This document shows positions 13,773-22,737 of a DNA stretch of 32,294 nucleotides, piece after piece. The DNA is from CAZHOV01 sp964534315. Its GTDB lineage: Bacteria > Bacteroidota > Bacteroidia > Chitinophagales > Saprospiraceae. Each line of letters opens with the position of its first letter. The stretch's first letter is position 1. Location: NCBI GenBank assembly GCA_964534315.1, contig CAZHOV010000051.1, positions 1 through 32,294 of the forward strand. Direction: 5' to 3'. The position numbers were made by a program, and so were the translations under genes. The notes beneath the pieces were generated by a model, which had not been told where the DNA came from, searched no databases, and was given only the letters and a program-made list of their open reading frames with translations.

Positions 13773-16595
13773 ATGAAGACGCTCATCTTATGTTTATTTT
13801 TTTCTCTATTTATAATAACAGGCTATTCTCAATCGGTTTTTCAATATATTGAAGACCATAAAGAGGAGATCAAAAATTTAGGCGATTACTGGAATACCTT
13901 TAATGAATGGTCTGAACAGGTAGACCTGGAAAACACCAAAGGTTGGAAAAACATAAAAAGAAAATTAGAAAATTCGTTTTTCTTGCTAAACCCCGAAGGC
14001 GAGTTACCTACTATTGAGACCTTTAACCAATCCCTAAACGCCGTAGAGCAGGCAAAAAGCAGAACCAGAACCCAGCAGCGATCCACCGCCTGGACACCGG
14101 TTGGGCCCTATCAGCCGCCTGTTTTATACGATACCCTAATAGAAATCGGTGTTGGCCGCATCAATTGTATTACCTTCCACCCTTCAGATCCTGATATTTT
14201 CTGGGTAGGTACACCTAGTGGTGGGATTTGGGAAACCATTAACCATGGCTTGAGTTGGACCCCTATCGGTGAGGGTATACCCGTACCAGGCGTTAGCGAT
14301 ATAGCTGTTGACCCTACAAACCCTAATATTCTTTATGTTTCTACCGGGGATTATGCTTATTTTCTTGCGACAATACCCCAATTTACGGGAAGTGTCGGTA
14401 TTGGTTCGGGAGCAGGTATATACAAAACAACAAATGGGGGATTAACCTGGGAGGCTACCGGCTTGAGCGCAGGAACGATTGACCAGGGCAGTAGCACATT
14501 GATTAGAGAAGTGATCATAAACCCTGCTAATTCCAATGAATTGATCGCAGGAGGATATTCTGGGATCTGGAAATCTACCGATGGAGGCGATAACTGGACC
14601 AATATAGTCCCCGATGTAATTATTGCCGATCTGGAACAACATCCAGTAAATCCCAATATTATTTTTGCTACCACTTCTGCCGACTATTACTCCGGAAGTA
14701 CGCTTGTAAGAACACAAGATTTTGGAGAAAATTGGAACCCTGTTGGTGCAGGGGTGCTTCCAAATCAGTCTATTCGAATGTCCGTAGAAGTTAGTGACGC
14801 CAACTCTGACTATGTCTATTTATTGGCAGTTAATAATGCGGCCGGACTGGAAGGTTTCTATCAATCTACCAATGGTGGAAATTCCTGGGCGCTAAAACAT
14901 TCAGGCCAAACCCGAAACCTGCTTGGATGGTGGTTTGGCGACCCAGACACCGATGGCTCTGGGCAAGGATGGTATGATCTAACCTTACTCACCGACCCTC
15001 AGGATCCTGAAAAAGTTATTGTTGGAGGAATCAACCAATGGGTATCCACCGATGGTGGATCAGACTGGTATCCTTTAAGCTTTCAGGGTTCCTTTTATGG
15101 AAATAATATCCATGTCGATCAACATCAAGCAAAATATAACCCTCTATCAGAAGAATATTACTTCTGTAATGATGGGGGATTATTTATGACCAATGAGATT
15201 AGTGAGTATGATTTCGATTCCTTACTCAATTGTACTGCTGATCTAATCAATTGTTTAGATTCGCTATTTGCCTGGAATTCACCCGATCTTTTTACTTGTC
15301 TTGAAGCCCATAAAGATTCTATTCCGTTTTGCTTTCAGACTGCAACAGAATGGACTTTCCTTTCCTCTGGTATCAATAACACAGAGTTTTACCGCATTGA
15401 TGTAGCCAATAGTGACCCTGAGTATATCCTTGGCGGAAGCCAGGACAATGCTGTTTATTATAAATCGCCCAGTGGGTGGACTAATCATTTTGTCGGAGAT
15501 GGTATGGATGTAATGATTCACCCCACTGATCCTGCAATTATCTATGGTTCTAATCAGAATGGGGTGTTAAATTTTTCTTTGGATGGTGGATTAAATGAAT
15601 TTAATCGTCTTACCTCTGACATCATCGATGAAGGGGCTGTTTCCAGCTGGATTACTCCATTTGTCCTTAATGAACAAAACCCTTCCACAGTTTATGGAGG
15701 ATATGAGGAAATCTATCGGTCAACAGACGGAGGCTTCAACTGGGAGTTGTACACCAATTTACTATCCTCTAATAGTAAACCCATAAGAGATTTAATCGTT
15801 CATCCAACTGATTCTAACTACATGGTAGTGTTGAAATCAGCTAACTTCTTTGGTTCCAACATATCGGGATTTGGAGAGGTCCATTACTCTCAAGACAACG
15901 GGCAAAGTTGGGATATCATTACAGGAGATTTACCAGATTTGGATGTCTTTTTCTCTTCGGTTTCTTTTGGTACTTCGCCCCAGCATATCATTTTAACCTG
16001 TGCAGGCTTTGAGGCAGACAAAAAGGTCTATCAAACCTTCAATGGCGGAGATGATTGGGAAAATATTTCTTTTGATTTACCCAATATTCCGGTCATCTGC
16101 AGCGACTTCCACATCGGATCAGCAGATAGTATCATTTACATCGGTACCTATTTTGGCATCTATTATACCAACCGAAATATGGATAGCTGGGAGCCCTACA
16201 ATGAAGAATTACCGGAGATTATGATCCGGGACCTGGACATTCAATATGGTTCCAACAAAATTTATGCAGGCACCTATGGCCGAGGTATCTGGTATAACGA
16301 TCTAGTGCCTCCTGAGGTTGTGAATACGGAAACGCCTGCTATTTATGATATGAATGTTAGCATTGTTCCAAACCCCAATACGGGTCAGTTTAATCTTCAA
16401 TTAGAACAAGTTAGTTTACTGTCGGCTAACCTGGAAATTGTAGATGTCCTGGGACGTAAAGTATATGAACAACCGCTTAAATTTCAGGGACAACAACATG
16501 CGGAATTGCTCTCGCTGGATTTGCTCTCTGGTATATACTACCTTCGCTTGACAGATGGGAAATATTCCAATGTACAAAAGTTTGTGGTAAAATAA
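13773..16595 (+). CDS. Secreted Asp-box (BNR/sortilin-like) beta-propeller protein with T9SS tail
   Basis: A large secreted protein of 940 residues. The signal peptide is MKTLILCLFFSLFIITGYSQS. The body has many Asp-box motifs (S/T-x-D/N-G-G-x-x-W): TTNGGLTW, STDGGDNW, STNGGNSW, STDGGSDW, STDGGFNW, SQDNGQSW, TFNGGDDW. These mark one or two sortilin/Vps10-like beta-propellers. The last 80 residues (VSIVPNPNTGQFNLQL to KFVVK) are a type A T9SS sorting domain, so the protein should cross the outer membrane and be anchored or released. Sialidase-like catalytic residues were not identified, so I would not assign an enzyme activity. A 145-bp gap without a recognised signal precedes it. Confidence 0.9.
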   Translation: MKTLILCLFFSLFIITGYSQSVFQYIEDHKEEIKNLGDYWNTFNEWSEQVDLENTKGWKNIKRKLENSFFLLNPEGELPTIETFNQSLNAVEQAKSRTRTQQRSTAWTPVGPYQPPVLYDTLIEIGVGRINCITFHPSDPDIFWVGTPSGGIWETINHGLSWTPIGEGIPVPGVSDIAVDPTNPNILYVSTGDYAYFLATIPQFTGSVGIGSGAGIYKTTNGGLTWEATGLSAGTIDQGSSTLIREVIINPANSNELIAGGYSGIWKSTDGGDNWTNIVPDVIIADLEQHPVNPNIIFATTSADYYSGSTLVRTQDFGENWNPVGAGVLPNQSIRMSVEVSDANSDYVYLLAVNNAAGLEGFYQSTNGGNSWALKHSGQTRNLLGWWFGDPDTDGSGQGWYDLTLLTDPQDPEKVIVGGINQWVSTDGGSDWYPLSFQGSFYGNNIHVDQHQAKYNPLSEEYYFCNDGGLFMTNEISEYDFDSLLNCTADLINCLDSLFAWNSPDLFTCLEAHKDSIPFCFQTATEWTFLSSGINNTEFYRIDVANSDPEYILGGSQDNAVYYKSPSGWTNHFVGDGMDVMIHPTDPAIIYGSNQNGVLNFSLDGGLNEFNRLTSDIIDEGAVSSWITPFVLNEQNPSTVYGGYEEIYRSTDGGFNWELYTNLLSSNSKPIRDLIVHPTDSNYMVVLKSANFFGSNISGFGEVHYSQDNGQSWDIITGDLPDLDVFFSSVSFGTSPQHIILTCAGFEADKKVYQTFNGGDDWENISFDLPNIPVICSDFHIGSADSIIYIGTYFGIYYTNRNMDSWEPYNEELPEIMIRDLDIQYGSNKIYAGTYGRGIWYNDLVPPEVVNTETPAIYDMNVSIVPNPNTGQFNLQLEQVSLLSANLEIVDVLGRKVYEQPLKFQGQQHAELLSLDLLSGIYYLRLTDGKYSNVQKFVVK

Positions 16596-16609
16596 TTAAC
16601 ATGTATACC

Positions 16610-16658
16610 GATGCCATGAGGCATCCATCACCTGGGTTTGGGCGAAGACGCCCAAACC
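16610..16658. repeat. Paired hairpin unit (ATGCC/GGCAT + GGCG-AAGA-CGCC), locus 1
   Basis: Hairpin GATGCC-ATGA-GGCATC (16610-16625) is followed by GGTTTGGGCG-AAGA-CGCCCAAACC (16635-16658). It sits 15 bp after the stop of the Asp-box gene. The same two-hairpin design occurs after dsbA (22246-22292) and near 28680-28838. A terminator role is plausible but no T-run follows. Confidence 0.65.
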
Positions 16659-16674
16659 ACCATTTGTATTTCCT

Positions 16675-16822
16675 TACCTCGTTATGTCGTTACCCTTACC
16701 TCGTTATGTCGTTACCCTTGAACCGTTGTACCGTTGTACCCTTGAACCGTTGTACCGTTGTACCCTTGTACCGTTGTACCGCTGAACCGTTAAACCGTTA
16801 AACCGTTAAACCGTTATCCCCG
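16675..16822. repeat. Octamer array (CGTTGTAC / CGTTAAAC)
   Basis: Tandem 8-bp units: CGTTATGT, CGTTACCC, CGTTGTAC, CCTTGAAC, CGTTAAAC. Period and the ACC core match the arrays of the polysaccharide cluster although the sequence differs. The last unit leads into the TAA stop (16823-16825) of the convergent lipoprotein gene. Confidence 0.85.
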
Positions 16823-17872
16823 TTAATCAAAATTAAACAACGCCTTCAACCGCGCCTGCAAAGCAGCGCCTTTCAATGATAAATTCAGCGGCTCGCCCTC
16901 ATGGATACGAGGCTGAAAAAGTAAGACAAAATTATCGGCGATGATCTCGTCGGGATGAATGATGTAGTCGGTATTGTCGGTAATCTGATTGAAAAAGTCG
17001 TTTAGCTCTGTTGGCTCAATGGTGGAACCTCCCGTGGAGTCAGCCAAGACCAGCCACCCGTTCTCAGAAGGTTGAATTTCAAACAGGTCGAATTCAATGT
17101 AATCAAAAAAATTGGGTTGGGATGAATGGTAAGAATTAGCATTAGCATAGATGGCCGGAATAGCTTTGAGCATTTCTCCGGAGTCAGGTTGGAGTTCAAT
17201 ATAATAGCCCATATCGATCCCATCCGGATTGAGCAGGATCTTTCGGTCTAGGGGCTCCGGGAAAATCAAACTGTCCGTTAATTCCTGAAAACCGATCAAT
17301 CCATATAGCGTATCTTTCAAAAGCGGATTGTAGCGATTGGCAATGTGTATCAATTCGTGGATCATCACATCCGTAAAATTACCTGTTTCCATTCCTGATA
17401 AAGCAGGCTGGGGAATAAGGATAATATTATCGCGGGTAAAATAAACCGAAGGCCCCAATAGCTCTCCTTTTAGTTTGATCAATTTAGTTGCTTCCGTAAA
17501 CAGGGGAATATTCATCTTATCGGCATGGAAGTAGATGGTTTTGAATACTCCTTGAATATGGAGTTTTTCTTTATCGGTAAAATCTGATACCTCTTCTTGT
17601 AGCACCCTTTTATAAAGCTTCATTAGCGAATCTCTCGCAGGGACACCTCCCTCAACCGGTATTTTAAGCTGCAACAGCATGTCTAGCGGCCGCACCTTAT
17701 CAAAATAGGCTTCCGTCTCATCTACCAGGATATCCCGGGCAGCCTGGGCGCTATCCAAAAATAAGAGCTGATGTTTTCTGGAAAGGGGAAACTGAGATTC
17801 AGGTGCCGGCGGCTGGCATTGTATCAAAAGCGTACACCCCAAACAAATAAGAATAAAACGAATTGAATCCAT
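16823..17872 (-). CDS. Predicted zincin-type metalloprotease lipoprotein
   Basis: A lipoprotein of 349 residues with lipobox LLIQC (Cys19). The segment VMIHELIHIANRY contains a zinc-binding HExxH (HELIH, 172-176). A glutamate in GFQELTD about 21 residues downstream (Glu197) could be the third ligand of a gluzincin-like site. Apart from this I do not recognise the family; the protein might be a periplasmic or surface peptidase, or a catalytically inactive relative. It diverges from fbp across 164 bp that contain a 14-bp perfect inverted repeat. The stop codon lies at the edge of an octamer array. Confidence 0.7.
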   Translation of the reverse strand: MDSIRFILICLGCTLLIQCQPPAPESQFPLSRKHQLLFLDSAQAARDILVDETEAYFDKVRPLDMLLQLKIPVEGGVPARDSLMKLYKRVLQEEVSDFTDKEKLHIQGVFKTIYFHADKMNIPLFTEATKLIKLKGELLGPSVYFTRDNIILIPQPALSGMETGNFTDVMIHELIHIANRYNPLLKDTLYGLIGFQELTDSLIFPEPLDRKILLNPDGIDMGYYIELQPDSGEMLKAIPAIYANANSYHSSQPNFFDYIEFDLFEIQPSENGWLVLADSTGGSTIEPTELNDFFNQITDNTDYIIHPDEIIADNFVLLFQPRIHEGEPLNLSLKGAALQARLKALFNFD

Positions 17873-17917
17873 GATTTAAAAATTAACTATTTCTTTTAGT
17901 ACATTTATGCTTCAAAT

Positions 17918-17966
17918 GAAGTTGTTTAACGTTATTCGCTCTCAGACAAAACCGTTAAACAACTTC
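17918..17966. promoter_or_regulatory. Inverted repeat between the lipoprotein and fbp genes
   Basis: Perfect 14-base arms GAAGTTGTTTAACG (17918-17931) and CGTTAAACAACTTC (17953-17966) are separated by 21 bp. The centre-to-centre distance is 35 bp. It sits in a divergent promoter region, so an operator pair or a leader hairpin are both possible. The right arm also contains the octamer CGTTAAAC found in the array at 16675-16822. Confidence 0.5.
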
Positions 17967-18036
17967 CATAAGGAAACAATCGAACAAAACATTCCAAAAT
18001 TATTATTTTTCACGTACCTTAAAGAAAAAAAAGCTT

Positions 18037-19050
18037 ATGAATAATCGAATTATGACCTTAGACGAATTTATAATCCGCCGACAGAAAGACTTTTCCTATG
18101 CTACTGGTGAATTGACAGGCCTTTTACGAGATATTGGCGTTGCTGCAAAAATCATTAACCGGGAGGTCAACCGGGCCGGATTGATCAATATTCTTGGCGT
18201 TGCAGGAGAAGAAAATCAATCGGGCGATAAGGTTCAGAAGCTGGATCTCTATGCCAACGACAAGCTCATCGACTGCCTTAAGAATAGCGGAGAATGCTGC
18301 GGGGTTGCTTCAGAAGAAAATGACGATTTTATTCCCTTCCCTTCCATAGAGTCCAAGAGTGCCAAATATGTAGTGATCTTTGACCCGCTTGACGGCTCTT
18401 CTAATATTGACGTGAATGTTTCGGTGGGAACGATCTTTGCCATTTACCGTCGAAAAAGTGATTCTTCAGAACCTTGCCAGTTGGAAGATTTCCTTCAGAA
18501 AGGAACGGAACTGGTAGCTGCAGGCTATGTCATTTTTGGTACTTCTACCATTTTGGTCTACACTACCGGCAGAGGCGTAAATGGCTTTACCCTTGATCCC
18601 AGCATCGGCGAATTTTGTCTGTCTCACCGCGATATTCAAATCCCGGATCGAGGAAAATACTACAGCGTAAACCAGGGATATTACCTCAAATTTGACGCAG
18701 AGATCAGGAGGTATATCGATTATTGCTCCGACCTGAACCTACGCCTCCGTTATATCGGCTCTATGGTCTCTGATATCCACCGGACCCTGTTTATGGGCGG
18801 AATTTTCTTGTATCCGAATACCCGCAAATTCCCCAGGGGCAAACTTCGATTATTATACGAATGCAACCCCATGGCCTTTATTGTAGAGCAGGCCGGCGGA
18901 AAAGCCATCACCTGTAACCTGGAGCGTATCCTCGAAATTGATCCGAAAGAACTGCACCAGCGAGACTCTATAGCTATCGGCTCTCCAGATATGGTAGAGG
19001 AATTCAGGGAGTTTGTACAGCGGTATAGTGCCATTTCGGTTGGGCAATGA
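18037..19050 (+). CDS. fbp: Class I fructose-1,6-bisphosphatase
   Basis: A cytoplasmic gluconeogenic enzyme that hydrolyses fructose 1,6-bisphosphate to fructose 6-phosphate and phosphate. The 337-residue length is typical. The metal site DPLDGSSN (116-123) and the preceding ASEEND (91-96) are intact, as are the sugar-phosphate region IGSMVSDIHRTLFMGGIFLYP and the late YECNPMAFIVEQAGGKA. It is a single gene, diverging from the zincin-like lipoprotein; the A-rich leader before the ATG has no Shine-Dalgarno site, normal for this phylum. Confidence 0.97.
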   Translation: MNNRIMTLDEFIIRRQKDFSYATGELTGLLRDIGVAAKIINREVNRAGLINILGVAGEENQSGDKVQKLDLYANDKLIDCLKNSGECCGVASEENDDFIPFPSIESKSAKYVVIFDPLDGSSNIDVNVSVGTIFAIYRRKSDSSEPCQLEDFLQKGTELVAAGYVIFGTSTILVYTTGRGVNGFTLDPSIGEFCLSHRDIQIPDRGKYYSVNQGYYLKFDAEIRRYIDYCSDLNLRLRYIGSMVSDIHRTLFMGGIFLYPNTRKFPRGKLRLLYECNPMAFIVEQAGGKAITCNLERILEIDPKELHQRDSIAIGSPDMVEEFREFVQRYSAISVGQ

Positions 19051-19087
19051 GCAATGGGCCGCTAGCAGTTAACAGTTCTGGGAAAGG

Positions 19088-19153
19088 TTGGTGCAGCGCA
19101 CCAACATCTTTGCAGCAAAAGGAAATAAATCCACGTTGCTGGTGCAGCGCACC
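19088..19153. repeat. Paired GGTGC-AGC-GCACC hairpins, locus 1
   Basis: The 13-nt hairpin GGTGCAGCGCACC occurs at 19090-19102 and again at 19141-19153, exactly 51 bp apart. The first is followed by AACATCTT. An identical arrangement with the same 51-bp spacing is at 30689 and 30740. The 38-nt interior is otherwise unrelated between the two loci. Confidence 0.8.
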
Positions 19154-19260
19154 ATAATGGATGATTAGTGGCTCTATGCAAAGCACTCAACTACCGTGTG
19201 GTAAAATAAACGACACATAAATGCAGCGTCCTCCGCTGCTCACTGTTCACCGTTTACGGT

Positions 19261-21501
19261 TTACTTTATAACCATTTTACCCGTGCCAAGAACCGCCTTT
19301 CTATCCGTTACCTGATAGTAATAGATACCCGCTGGAAGGTCGCCTTTATGAAATTGGAAGCGACTATCTGTTTCTAACGATTCATGTACTTGGCTACCCA
19401 TGGTATTATAAATTTGAAGTTGTACGGCCTGACCAGGTGTTTTATTCGCTACTTCGAAAATCGTAAAATCTTGCATTGGATTGGGATAGACCCTGACTTG
19501 TTGCTCTTTGATTGGTTCGGGCCGGATACTGGTGAGCTCATCGACCAGGGTCGTCAGCACCGTATTCGTTACCACTGCCGGGTTAAAATCAAAGTAGATA
19601 TGACAGGTATTTAAAATGGCTGTCTGGTCAGTTACCCCTTCAATAGGCTCAATGGAGAATTTGACAAAGCCGTGGCTTTCCGGTTCGTTAGTAGTACTAT
19701 CCGGAAGGTTAATATCATCGAAATAGAAGGCCAGATTGCGATCATAAAGCTGCACTTTCACATCATGGCTGGCTCCAATCAATTCAAAAGTTGAAGGATC
19801 CAGGAAATTGGAAAGGGTATCTTCTAACCATACATTAAAGGCCGTAAAATTACCCGTATTTTGAAAACGCAACAAATAGGTCAGCCGGGCCCCTTCGATA
19901 AGTACCTCCTTATTTGGACCTACCCCTGGCGGATCAACGCCTTTGTCATTAGGATCCCAGGAGGCCAATACCAACTCCACCAGCGTATCAACATTGTTGG
20001 TTAGGTCTGCATCGGAGCCATCGGGTACGACTTCAAGTGTAGATACTAACGGCGTATTAGGCGGAACGACCGGAACGTTCACACTCAGATTTATAGTAGC
20101 TGTTTCAAACGGTTGTAGACTGGAATAGTCCCAAATAATTGTTTGTCCATTTACATTGGTCGGCGCAGGGGTTGCTGTACCTGGCAAGAATACCAGACCC
20201 GGATCGAGTTGCAAAACAACTTCACCATCAGAATCGATGGTTCCCAGGTTACCATAGTTAATCCACATATTGGCATCAAAGCCGGCGATGAAGCCATCGG
20301 AAGTCAGATGGCCGTAATCATCCACTACAGAGCCTGTTCCAGTGAGACCAAAGTCAAGGTCATCAGCGGTCTCCCCTAGCGCAGGATTTACAGAATAAGT
20401 GACTGGAACGGAGGTTTGCGTGTAATTAGGTGGCACTTGAACTTCTACAGTGTAAGCCCCTGGAAGTACAGGAACACTATAGGTGCCATCGCCCTGGGTG
20501 AGTACAGAAATATTCCCCGGTTCAATATTGATTTGGCGATTGGGAAGGCCAACTTCACCAGGATCTTGCGTCCCATTGCCATTCTCATCGTTATAAACTA
20601 TTCCTTCCAAGAAAGCTCCACAGGAGATATGGAAACTTTCAACCAATGGTTGCGCTAAATAGCAATCAATGCTGCCATTTACCGTATAAAAATCATTGCA
20701 AGCGATACCAGGAGGAATCGAAAATTCTACTAACGCTTCGGTTTCGCTAATGGGAGTTACCTGGTTATCAAAAGCAAAAATAGTATTCGAGCCCTGAGAT
20801 AACCAAATAGTATTGGAGCCGGCGGTAAAATCAATATATTGCCCGGAGACAGTAACTTCCAGTGTTTGTCCAATTACTGCCTCGGCAGGATCAACATCTG
20901 TAATTTGGTGGCATCCCACATAAAAATAGTCGGAGAGTTGCAGGAGACCATCTACTGAATTTTCCACTTCAACGTCGATAAAATTATCACAAACATCTGT
21001 CAAAAACAATCCTGCATCCAGCAAAGTAACAAGCGTTTCATCGTCAAGAACTAAGGGAGTCGGGTTCTCATAGATGATATTTCCATCAATTTTTAGTGTA
21101 ATTGTATTACTACCTTGAGTAAAATTGGTGTTGCTGCCGGAAATATAAATTTGAGTATTCGCGCAAAGGGATGCTAAAATTGAATCCGGACTAACCGAAA
21201 CCAGTTCCTGAGCAGATAAGGAAAGCGAGAAAAAAACTGAAAAAAGAACTAGAAATCCAATGCCAATAGGCGTTTGGAGAAGAGCAAACAAATGAGATAA
21301 TCTGCTGTTATTTTTCTCGAAGAGAAAAGTGAGGCTTATGACCAGTACGGTCAACCCTAAAAATAATGCCCGGGGTAGCGTTACCAGATCAATGAGTTGA
21401 TTATATTGCAAGAGAGGTAAGATCAATAGAAAGATCAACAGACTGCCAAAGGCGATCTTTTCCAGGTTATTTAGCGATTGGAAGAACCGAATTATATTCA
21501 T
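19261..21501 (-). CDS. T9SS-sorted adhesin-like protein with unusual three-helix N-terminus
   Basis: A 746-residue protein. Residues about 99-300 are Ig-like repeats; FLEGIVYNDENGNGTQDPGE opens an SdrD-B-like domain (about 305-370); residues about 390-650 contain the WDPNDKGVDPPG...YLLRFQNTG region, widespread in Bacteroidota surface proteins (DUF7619-like). The last 75 residues (VRVYPNPMQDF to KMVIK) are a type A T9SS sorting tail. The N-terminus is odd: hydrophobic helices at about 16-33 and 45-61 precede a third (79-97, ending SLSAQ) that would serve as the signal peptide. No ATG exists between codon 1 and the third helix; a TTG at codon 71 is the only simple alternative start. The first 90 residues resemble the start of a polytopic O-antigen-ligase-type protein, so a fusion is possible. 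The product is presumably surface-exposed. Confidence 0.8.
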   Translation of the reverse strand: MNIIRFFQSLNNLEKIAFGSLLIFLLILPLLQYNQLIDLVTLPRALFLGLTVLVISLTFLFEKNNSRLSHLFALLQTPIGIGFLVLFSVFFSLSLSAQELVSVSPDSILASLCANTQIYISGSNTNFTQGSNTITLKIDGNIIYENPTPLVLDDETLVTLLDAGLFLTDVCDNFIDVEVENSVDGLLQLSDYFYVGCHQITDVDPAEAVIGQTLEVTVSGQYIDFTAGSNTIWLSQGSNTIFAFDNQVTPISETEALVEFSIPPGIACNDFYTVNGSIDCYLAQPLVESFHISCGAFLEGIVYNDENGNGTQDPGEVGLPNRQINIEPGNISVLTQGDGTYSVPVLPGAYTVEVQVPPNYTQTSVPVTYSVNPALGETADDLDFGLTGTGSVVDDYGHLTSDGFIAGFDANMWINYGNLGTIDSDGEVVLQLDPGLVFLPGTATPAPTNVNGQTIIWDYSSLQPFETATINLSVNVPVVPPNTPLVSTLEVVPDGSDADLTNNVDTLVELVLASWDPNDKGVDPPGVGPNKEVLIEGARLTYLLRFQNTGNFTAFNVWLEDTLSNFLDPSTFELIGASHDVKVQLYDRNLAFYFDDINLPDSTTNEPESHGFVKFSIEPIEGVTDQTAILNTCHIYFDFNPAVVTNTVLTTLVDELTSIRPEPIKEQQVRVYPNPMQDFTIFEVANKTPGQAVQLQIYNTMGSQVHESLETDSRFQFHKGDLPAGIYYYQVTDRKAVLGTGKMVIK

Positions 21502-21544
21502 TAGTAAAATGAAGAGTTAAGCATGAAGAATTAAACAAAAATAA

Positions 21545-22240
21545 ATGAAAAAACAAATTGCAACTATTTTCATAACCCTCTCAATTATTGCTATGTCATT
21601 CAGTCAGGAAACAAAACCTAAGATAATATACGTTTATGATGCCCTTTGCGGTTGGTGCTATGGATTTTCGCCAGTGATGGTCGAAGTGTATAATAAGTAT
21701 AAAACCCGTATCGATTTCGAGGTAGTCAGTGGGGGCATGGTCACTGGGGAGCGGGTGGGCCCTATCGGTGAAGTGGCCGGTTATATCAAGCAAGCTTACA
21801 AAACTGTTGAAGACATGACCGGAATTGAGTTTGGCGAAGCTTTTCTGGAAGACATACTGGAAGAAGGAAGTTCTGTTTTTAGTAGCGTAGAACCTTCTAT
21901 CGCCCTTTCGGTATTTAAAATGTACCAACCCGAAAATGCGGTACTTTTTGCCCATGCTCTACAAAAAGCCGTGTACAAAGACGGCATTCACCCAACATCT
22001 TTAGAAGCTTATCGTCCTTATGTAGAAAAGTTTGATCTTGATCCCGAAGCCTTCATCCAAAAAATGAAAGAAGATAAAGCGGTTGAAGCGACCAATGAAG
22101 ATTTTCAGCGAACCGCACAATTCGGAGTGACCGGCTTCCCGACGGTGTTTGTAGAAAAAAACGGAGAACTTTATGTGCTTACCCGCGGATATACCGACCT
22201 GGAGACGATGATTGAACGGGTGGAATCGGTATTGGAGTAA
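21545..22240 (+). CDS. Periplasmic DsbA/FrnE-like thiol oxidoreductase
   Basis: A thioredoxin-fold protein of 231 residues with a cleavable signal (MKKQIATIFITLSIIAMSFS). The active site is CGWC (35-38) in YVYDALCGWCYGFSP, and the cis-proline loop is TGFPT in the C-terminal part. A helical insertion lies between them, as in the DsbA/2-hydroxychromene-isomerase (FrnE) group. It probably handles disulfides in the periplasm; the partner is not encoded here. The start codon is only 43 bp from the divergent T9SS gene start, a short space for two promoters. The stop is followed within 6 bp by a paired hairpin unit. Confidence 0.88.
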   Translation: MKKQIATIFITLSIIAMSFSQETKPKIIYVYDALCGWCYGFSPVMVEVYNKYKTRIDFEVVSGGMVTGERVGPIGEVAGYIKQAYKTVEDMTGIEFGEAFLEDILEEGSSVFSSVEPSIALSVFKMYQPENAVLFAHALQKAVYKDGIHPTSLEAYRPYVEKFDLDPEAFIQKMKEDKAVEATNEDFQRTAQFGVTGFPTVFVEKNGELYVLTRGYTDLETMIERVESVLE

Positions 22241-22245
22241 GATCC

Positions 22246-22292
22246 ATGCCAGAGGCATTCTTCAATGCTGTTCAGGACGCAGACGTCCTGAA
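22246..22292. repeat. Paired hairpin unit, locus 2
   Basis: ATGCC-AGA-GGCAT (22246-22258) followed by TTCAGGACG-CAGA-CGTCCTGAA (22271-22292). The start-to-start distance of 25 bp equals that of locus 1 (16610 to 16635). It directly follows the dsbA-like stop. Confidence 0.7.
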
Positions 22293-22335
22293 GCGCATTG
22301 GTCAATAAAAATAAACAAATCTACCCGTGGAGGTG

Positions 22336-22737
22336 CCAGTCGCTATGCGCCTGGTCAATTGGCCCCCTAAATTTGGCTACGGAGGTTGTAATCGCTACGC
22401 GCTTACCTGAAAAACAAGGACACCTTCTCCGATGGGAATTGAACTTGTACAATTAGCATACCAAGCTAGGCGCTTACCTGAAAAATATCGACACCTTCTC
22501 CGATGGGAATTGAACTTCTACTGGCTACATAGCTTGTAATCGCTACGCGCTTACCTGAAAAACAAGGACACCTTCTCCGATGGGAATTGAACTTGTATAA
22601 TTAGCATATCAAGCTACGCGCTTACCTGAAAAATATCGACACCCTCTCCGAAACGAATTGAACTTATGCAATAGATAGGTTATCAAGCTTTAAGCTTACT
22701 TGAAAACAATGGCCTCTTATCCGAATCTGTTTTGACC
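22336..22737. repeat. 71-77 bp tandem repeats with 148-bp higher-order period and covarying hairpins
   Basis: GCTTACYTGAAAA starts at 22401, 22472, 22549, 22620 and 22694 (steps 71, 77, 71, 74). Copies alternate in type, so the better period is 148 bp (1 with 3, 2 with 4). Each holds ACACCTTCTCCGATGGGAATTGAACTT or a variant. Hairpins GTAATCGC-TAC-GCGCTTAC at 22388-22406 and 22536-22554 correspond to CCAGTCGC-TAT-GCGCCTGG at 22336-22354, with the outer four base pairs changed on both sides. Short frames are open for about 20 codons only; I see no gene. Confidence 0.85.

Noticed and set aside
22401..22710. Possible CRISPR array (about 71-bp period with partly variable segments)
   Set aside because: The variable parts of copies 1 and 3 are nearly the same, conserved blocks are about 49 bp and drift by substitutions, steps vary from 71 to 77, and no cas gene is present.
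22401..22710. Tandem tRNA genes (T-loop-like GTTCAATTC on the minus strand and near-tRNA unit length)
   Set aside because: The bases beside the loop cannot form a T-stem, and no acceptor stem or anticodon arm can be built.
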